Source: Rhynchosporium graminicola
Taxonomy: Eukaryota; Ascomycota; Leotiomycetes; Helotiales; Ploettnerulaceae
DNA: 64,000 bases
Direction of reading: 5' to 3'
NCBI GenBank assembly: GCA_900074885.1
Contig: FJUW01000026.1
Location: forward strand, 372,001-436,000
Position numbers and translations under genes: made by a program. Of the stretch, positions 58,483 through 64,000 are shown piece after piece. How positions within the stretch are numbered: the first letter of the stretch is position 1; each line of letters starts with the position of its first letter. The notes under the pieces are model-generated. The model searched no databases, was not told the DNA's origin, and saw only the letters and a program-made list of their open reading frames with translations.

Positions 58483-59086
58483 TATCGAAACGGGACTCTA
58501 ACAATAGCTCTTAAATGTATGCGAGCGCTTTGAAGTCGACGATCAAATATATGATTCTGCTAGTCACGTGGCAAATGCCGACAAACCCTCCTTAAGTACC
58601 CAAATTTGCCGACTTTGGTATGAGCAATTTAATATCTTCAAATGTCAGCCGATGGTCAAATGAATGCCATATCAAATGTCGCCCGGGTTGGGCTGCTCGT
58701 GCCATAGCTTGCCCAGCTTGTAATGAGAAAGAAAGTCTCTGCAGAAGTACAGCCGAGCTCGCACAATCATTACTGTAAATAAATTTGGAAAGAACATTGA
58801 AAAAAAATCGTATTTACCTTTTTGGAGTGAAGACGTGCAAGATATTTAATGATATTCCAGACAATCATCCGTGTTTGACGAGCTTCCGTGACGACAGATT
58901 GTTCATCAAGTTCCTCTAACCATTTCAAAGGCTTCATGAACAGGAAGGAGAGTTCGGGAATTCGTGTGGTTCTACAAAGGCTAAAGCTTCCTCCCACTTT
59001 GGACCAACTTCAATCCTTCACCTTTTCATCAACACACACTTATCTACAAACGTCTTGAGCGTACATTTAAAGGCCATCTGATCATA
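58483..59086. other. Intergenic, divergent promoters
   Basis: 604 bases between the Kelch (minus) and proline iminopeptidase (plus) start codons. No gene was seen. Confidence 0.5.
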
Positions 59087-61270
59087 ATGTCATTCGCCAG
59101 GCTGCTTGAGTCGAAGGCTCATCTCATTCCCGGTAAGCTGATAATGTCATGTGATATTTGTGAAGTTTGATATTTCGTTGCTGCACGCAAGTTTGTCACC
59201 AAAGTCATGATGTTGTTTCATTTTCTCTGTCTCATCTCAGTCCTGGTCGCTGGTCTTAATCCCTGAAAAGCAGTTTTCTCGATGTGGAATTGTAATGCGG
59301 AGTTGTGAGTTGACACGAAGGAACGTGAGTGGGATGAGAACGGCGCATTCTACGACTTCGAGACAGGATCCCGTACAGTGACGATTGTTCTGGATGGTCA
59401 TGGTCTTCTTGCACGCCGTGGATAGAATGCAGCGTCACTAATATCACTAACACTCCATCCAGGAAAGCTAGCCGTGAACGAACTATTCTTCGAGGTGCCC
59501 AAAGACTACTCAAACCCAGAACGTGGAACTATCCAGCTGTTCGCACGCTCAGTTTCGAGATCTGAGAAGCTTACGACTGTCATTTCGGATGAAGAACGGA
59601 AGAAGAAGTCCATTGTAGGATGACCGAATTATCCGCGATGCGATGTTGCTGACAGTTGGTATCAGAAGCCTTGGTTTGTTTATCTCCAAGGAGGGCCAGG
59701 ATTTGCTTGCTCGCCCCCGCAGAACGTGGGTATCACGAATGTGATTCTTGATAAGGGGTATCAGATTCTCTACTTAGACCAGCGAGGTACAGGGAGTAGC
59801 ACTCCTGTTTCGGCAGCAACACTTGCTTTACAAGGCGATCCGCACAGACAAGCAGACTATCTAAAGCTCTTCCGAGCTGATAGTATCGTCAAGGATTGTG
59901 AGGCAATTAGAAAGACTCTCACTGACGACTACCCAACCGAGCTCAAGAAATGGTACATATCACGCACATACCAGAATTTTTCTTGCCGTGGCTAACACTA
60001 CACAGGTCAATCTTTGGTCAATCATTCGGCGGGTTCTGTGTTCTCACGTAAGTGTCACTGTGATTTGATCCCTCTCAGATGAGAACTTCAGAACATGAAC
60101 AATTTGAATATGGTGACAAGATGGAAAATCTCTCACAACCATGCACTGCAGACTTGACCTGATGCATGCATAGGTACTTGTCCAAATACCCCCAAGGTCT
60201 CAGAGAAGCTTTTACGTCCGGAGGGCTGGCACCAATCGGACAATCTCCCGAAAATGTCTACAAGGCGACGTTCAAGAAGGTAGCTGAGAGGAATAAGGTA
60301 ATTACGACGCTTACTCACTCAAGCACGATGGCTGAATTTGGTAGGCATATTACAAGAAGTATCCTGAGGATGTCGACGCAGTCCATGGTCTAGCTTTCCA
60401 CATCAAAAGTAAGGGTGGTTTACAGCTGCCTTCGGGCGGTGTCCTGACTGTACGAGGCTTTCTAACACTTGGGAGGGGCTTTGGGGCTCATGGAGGCTTG
60501 GACACCGTCCATGACCTTGTTCTTCGCATGAAGAAGGACTTGGAGCAATTCCAGTTCGTGACTCGGCCGTAAGTGCTACGACTTCCCGTGAGAATTAAGC
60601 GGAGAAATATGCTTATAACTCATAGAACACTCTCAGCCTTGGAAAGCGCTTTAACCTTCGATGACAACGTCCTATACGCGATCATACATGAGGCAATCTA
60701 TTGCGAAAATGAAGCGAGCAATTGGGCTGCTGATCGTGTAGGAAAGACGATCAGAGAGTTCCAATGGCTTTCACAATCACCCCAATCCCCATCATCAGTA
60801 CGAGAAGCACCATTGTATTTCTCTGGGGAGATGATCTATCCCTTCCTGTTCGACATCTTTCCTGAACTGGAGAAGATGGCGCCCGTGGCCGATATCATTG
60901 CGAGCTATTCCGGCTGGCCTGAGTTATACGATACTTGGCAGGTAGGTGGAACCTTTTTCTCGTGTTGGTCATTGCACTTACTTAAGGCTGACGGACACAA
61001 CAGCTGGCTCGGAACGAGGTCCCATTATATTCCGCAACTTTCATCGACGATATGTATGTGGACTTCGGATTTGCGCAGGATACCGCGAGGCTTGTTAAGA
61101 ATTGCAAACAGTATGTCTTCCCGTCTTCTGAAATCGCTCCTAGTCGACAGTATTGCTTGCTGACTTTCACTAGATACATTACAAATTCCATGTATCACGA
61201 TGCTATTCGAAGCAGAACGGAAGGGGTATTGAAAGAGCTTTTTGCTCTGCGAGACGACTCAATCGACTAG
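59087..61270 (+). CDS. Proline iminopeptidase (S33 family)
   Basis: Exons 59087-59132, 59463-59614, 59666-59952, 60006-60047, 60174-60297, 60345-60568, 60626-60941, 61004-61110 and 61174-61270, 464 aa. An alpha/beta hydrolase that releases N-terminal proline. Seen in order: WFVYLQGGPGFACSPPQN (oxyanion HGGPG-like loop, here QGGPG), LYLDQRGTGSST, the nucleophile S168 in IFGQSFGGFC, and H441 in NSMYHDAIR near the end. No signal peptide. The first intron is long (330 bases) and carries an unexplained open frame on the other strand. All junctions keep phase. Its stop codon is only 9 bases from that of the next gene, which runs the other way. Confidence 0.9.
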
Positions 61271-61279
61271 CCGACATGT

Positions 61280-62916
61280 TTACGAGCTCGCTTCCAGTCC
61301 CATGATATCCTGCGCTTTCCTCAAGTGCTGCGGCAGGTCTTCATCCCAAATCCAGTTGTAGCGCTCATGCAGTCTCCTCCTGACCTTTTCCAAATCCGTA
61401 CCCAGTTCTTTATCTTGAAAATTATACAGCGCCCCGGCCTCTCGGCTAGTCTTTACCACTTTCTGGCTTCTCGGTCGACGCACTGCATCGTAAGCATGGA
61501 AAGCCTTTTCAATATCATCTGTTTTCTTTATCTGGCCTAGTAGGTTGGATAGGACGAAGGCGTCCTCGATTGCCTGGCCAGCACCAGCACCCTGATGAGG
61601 AGTCGTTGCGTGTGCTGCATCGCCTAATATGGCAAATCGTTCTTTATAAAATGTTGGTGCCGGAGGATGGTCAAATAATGCCCATTTATCGGGCTTCTCC
61701 ATCATCTATCACCTTGCGTCAGTAACCTCACTTAAGGCTTTCGCAAGCACGGATACAAAGAGGATACTCACTGTGAGAAGTTGCTGCACGTTATGTCCCC
61801 AGCCATCAAAGTCCTCGAACATATCCTCCTTCTTCATAGGCAAAACCCACCTTTCGTCCTCCCACTTCCCGTCCTCCTTCGTCAGAAACGCAACAACATT
61901 CAACGTCTTTCCCTTCTCAATTGGGAACGTAAGAACATGACCATTAAGGCCAAGGTACATCTGGCTATTCCTCGCTAGCTCCTCGCCCAGAGCACTAACC
62001 GCCTTCTCCATCGGTACCAGACCTCTATAAGCATACTTTCCAGTGAAAGTCGGATTCGTCATTTCATGATCCTTTCCCAGTAATATCTGTCTCGTCCGAG
62101 ACTTTACACCGTCACAACCAATAACGGCGTCTGCTTCGGCTGTGCTTCCATCGTGGAAAGTAAGCTTCATCTTCTCGCCAACTTTCTCGACGCTCTCTAC
62201 TCTCTTGCCGAATTCGGCTACGCCGTCAGGAACGAGTTTCACTAAAGCATCGAGGAAATGCGCTCGGTGTACTGAACTCTGTCCTACGTCGCCGGCTACA
62301 ACCTATACATGGGATCAGCCACAGTCCACAGAGCACTCCCACCCACGAGCAAGAAACATCTCCAAAACCCTCAGTCCTCTACAGACTCCCAACAAACAAA
62401 AGTCAACAAAAGCGAAAACAAGGAAGACGAACACTAGCAATAAAAGTCCCTTCCTTCCCCGGCGCATTCAAACCCTTCCAAACCTCCTCCTTCTGACCCA
62501 ACGAGAAGTCAAACCAGAACGTCTTCTTCTCAGGCCACGCATTACCAGTCGCGATCTCATCATAGCCCTTCTTGATCTCAGAATCGATAAGTGACATGGC
62601 TCTCACAGCATTAGGACCGAATGAGACGCCGGCGCCGATCTCAGCGAATGCTGGGGCGGCTTCGTAGAGTGTGCAGGAGATATTTTTGCGCAGGAGCCCG
62701 ATGAGCAAGCAGAGGCCGCCTATACCGCCGCCTGAGAACTGGGTATCAGGTCGCTTTCTTTTTTTTTAATGTGTTTTTTGTGCTTGAAGATTGAGTGTGT
62801 GTTTATGTCTTGAAAGTAGGTCCTCAAGACGCATCAAGATGGGATGTTCAGAATACAGGTAACGTACCACAGACAGCGATGTGAAATTCACTCTTAGGCG
62901 TGTTCGTAACAGTCAT
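61280..62916 (-). CDS. FAD-dependent monooxygenase (salicylate hydroxylase-like)
   Basis: Exons (minus) 62916-62868, 62731-62433, 62302-61772 and 61705-61280, 434 aa. A class A flavoprotein hydroxylase that uses NAD(P)H and oxygen to hydroxylate an aromatic ring. The FAD fingerprint GGGIGGL is at residues 17-23; the DG motif is in GCDGVKSRTR; the GD motif is in ILGDAAHATTPHQGAGAGQA (residues 319 onward). There is no membrane anchor. The substrate may be salicylate or another phenol; nothing nearby points to a pathway. The donor of exon 2 (AGT/GTTCGT at 62433) is non-standard, so that joint is the least sure part; the other sites are typical. Confidence 0.85.
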
Positions 62917-63683
62917 GATCAACTAGAGAAAAACTTCGTCTTGCTCGTTCTCGTTTGCGAATGAGAAATAAACAGAAGTGTAAACAGTGTTGGAAAATAA
63001 CTTATGCAGGTCTCCGTGTGAAAGTTTCCTGCTGTTGATGACGCCGATGTACAAGCAAGTTCAGCAGATATATATGCATGCCAAGTAGGCATATTCGTAG
63101 GCTATTGGCGTCGGGTGAGATCCCGGATAGTGCAGCTTCTAGGCAAAGGCCCTCGGATATTGGCACCAGGCCAGGCGTCGGGAACCAATGCGATGGTGGG
63201 CTCTGTAATAGTGCACTCCGGGTTGGCTCATCGCTGGCATGTGGAGTCGTGGGGTGCATAGCGTGTTTGTGGGGTACCCAGGTAAATAGGTTTCATCCTT
63301 AGACTTGCTTGAATTAATTGCATGAGTTTGACCTGGCAAAATGTGGTGAGGAATCTTGAATAAGGCTAGGGTCATAGCCGTGCAGGACTTATCTTTGTCC
63401 TGATTAGAATGGAAATGAAGGTAGGTAGGTAGGTAGGTAGGTACCTACTTGAGAGTTCGCTTACTGCAGGTCCGCTTTAGCTTGGATACTCGACGGACAA
63501 ATTGGGCAAAGACACGCAGGCAGGACGGGGGACGAGGACGATGCCATTCTATTTCATTAAAGGCTCTTCATTCTATCTGTTCTAGGCACCGCAGCTGCCG
63601 CTGTTATACAGTCATGGCCATTCCTCTCTCCATGCTCCCAACGCTCATGACCACAACGCCGTAAATGCATGTGCTTTCCAATG
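62917..63683. other. Intergenic
   Basis: 767 bases: promoter of the monooxygenase and 3' flank of the coiled-coil gene. A (GGTA)n microsatellite lies at 63420-63447. No gene was seen. Confidence 0.5.
63420..63449. repeat. (GGTA)n microsatellite with TACCTA end
   Basis: Six GGTA units then GGTACCTACTT, same motif family as elsewhere in the window. Confidence 0.85.
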
Positions 63684-64000
63684 TCACTTGCTTATTTCAT
63701 CATCATCCATCAAACGGACTTTTGTACCATTCTTCTTCAATGCTCTCTTGAGTCGCTCAGTCACTTCTTGCTTCTTCGCCAACTGAGCTCTTAACTGAGT
63801 CTTCTCCTGAGCGGTGTACCCACTCAGCTTCTTCCGGTCTGGAGAACCATAACCTCGTGAGCCAATCGAGGACATGAATGAATTCTGCAGACGTTGCGAA
63901 CTCTCCCTGCTATCCGGGGTATGGAACAGACCGTATGTACTAGATGCACCTGGATTTCGAATTGAAGCCCGGTTTTTCTGCGGTGTAGCGAATGGTGACC
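63684..64000 (-). CDS. C-terminal part of an unknown coiled-coil protein
   Basis: The frame is open to the end of the window (last 105 residues). Residues from the window edge are Ser/Arg-rich (SPFATPQKNRASIRNP, TPDSRESSQR), followed by a charged helix (YTAQEKTQLRAQLAKKQEVT, then ERLKRALKKNG) and the end MDDDEISK. A spindle-pole or microtubule-associated role would fit the style but I cannot support it. The start of the gene lies beyond the window. Confidence 0.65.
   Translation of the reverse strand, partial: SPFATPQKNRASIRNPGASSTYGLFHTPDSRESSQRLQNSFMSSIGSRGYGSPDRKKLSGYTAQEKTQLRAQLAKKQEVTERLKRALKKNGTKVRLMDDDEISK

Noticed and set aside
1..64000. A multi-gene biosynthetic or defence system
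   Set aside because: The genes have unrelated housekeeping functions, separate promoters and no shared pathway. I looked for a backbone enzyme (PKS, NRPS, terpene synthase) or a clustered set of tailoring genes and found none. The monooxygenase, hydrolase and Zn2Cys6 gene are tens of kilobases apart.
1..64000. tRNA or rRNA genes
   Set aside because: I scanned both strands for GGTTCGAATCC-type B boxes and the rRNA core and found no convincing match; a tRNAscan run would settle it.

Overview
The window reads as nuclear DNA of a filamentous ascomycete (Pezizomycotina, probably Leotiomycetes; the order is inferred, not proven). Genes have short GT-AG introns, mostly 48-110 bases, often with CTAAC or CTGAC branch points. 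Several families are typical of moulds: a Zn2Cys6 regulator, a 2EXR protein, the hydrolase-NACHT architecture and a mitochondrial mS42. There is no operon structure, and I saw no tRNA, rRNA, CRISPR array or intact transposon.

Layout. 0-5.3 kb: 3' end of COG4, a GT8 glycosyltransferase and a small unknown gene. 5.3-8.9 kb: a degraded stretch with remains of a hydrolase/NACHT (NLR-like) gene. 8.9-12.6 kb: SUA5 (tRNA t6A synthesis), coatomer zeta (RET3) and a small F-box protein. 13.6-19.8 kb: a nine-exon secreted protein, a dienelactone hydrolase and a signal-peptide/Cys-rich/single-TM surface protein. 19.8-31.2 kb: mostly non-coding and rich in simple repeats, around one Zn2Cys6 regulator. 31.2-35.5 kb: a SAM-PH (Boi/Pob1-like) protein and mitochondrial ribosomal protein mS42. 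36.3-44.6 kb: molybdenum cofactor sulfurase, a 2EXR protein, the SHR3 permease chaperone and a BTB protein. 45.5-46.5 kb: a probable broken SRPBCC gene. 46.8-51.9 kb: a large mitochondrial-type protein head-to-head with uroporphyrinogen decarboxylase, which converges on cytosine deaminase. 53.5-58.5 kb: a Ydj1-type farnesylated DnaJ and a Kel3-type Kelch/DUF4110 protein. 59-63 kb: proline iminopeptidase converging tightly on an FAD monooxygenase. The far end holds the 3' end of an unknown coiled-coil protein.

Most genes are single-copy housekeeping functions with no shared pathway, so I do not see a gene cluster or a new multi-gene system. The most notable items are the broken NLR-like gene, an intron directly after an ATG, a 12-base microexon, a stop-free 48-base intron in the haem gene, a 9-base gap between two convergent stop codons, and two large gene-poor stretches.
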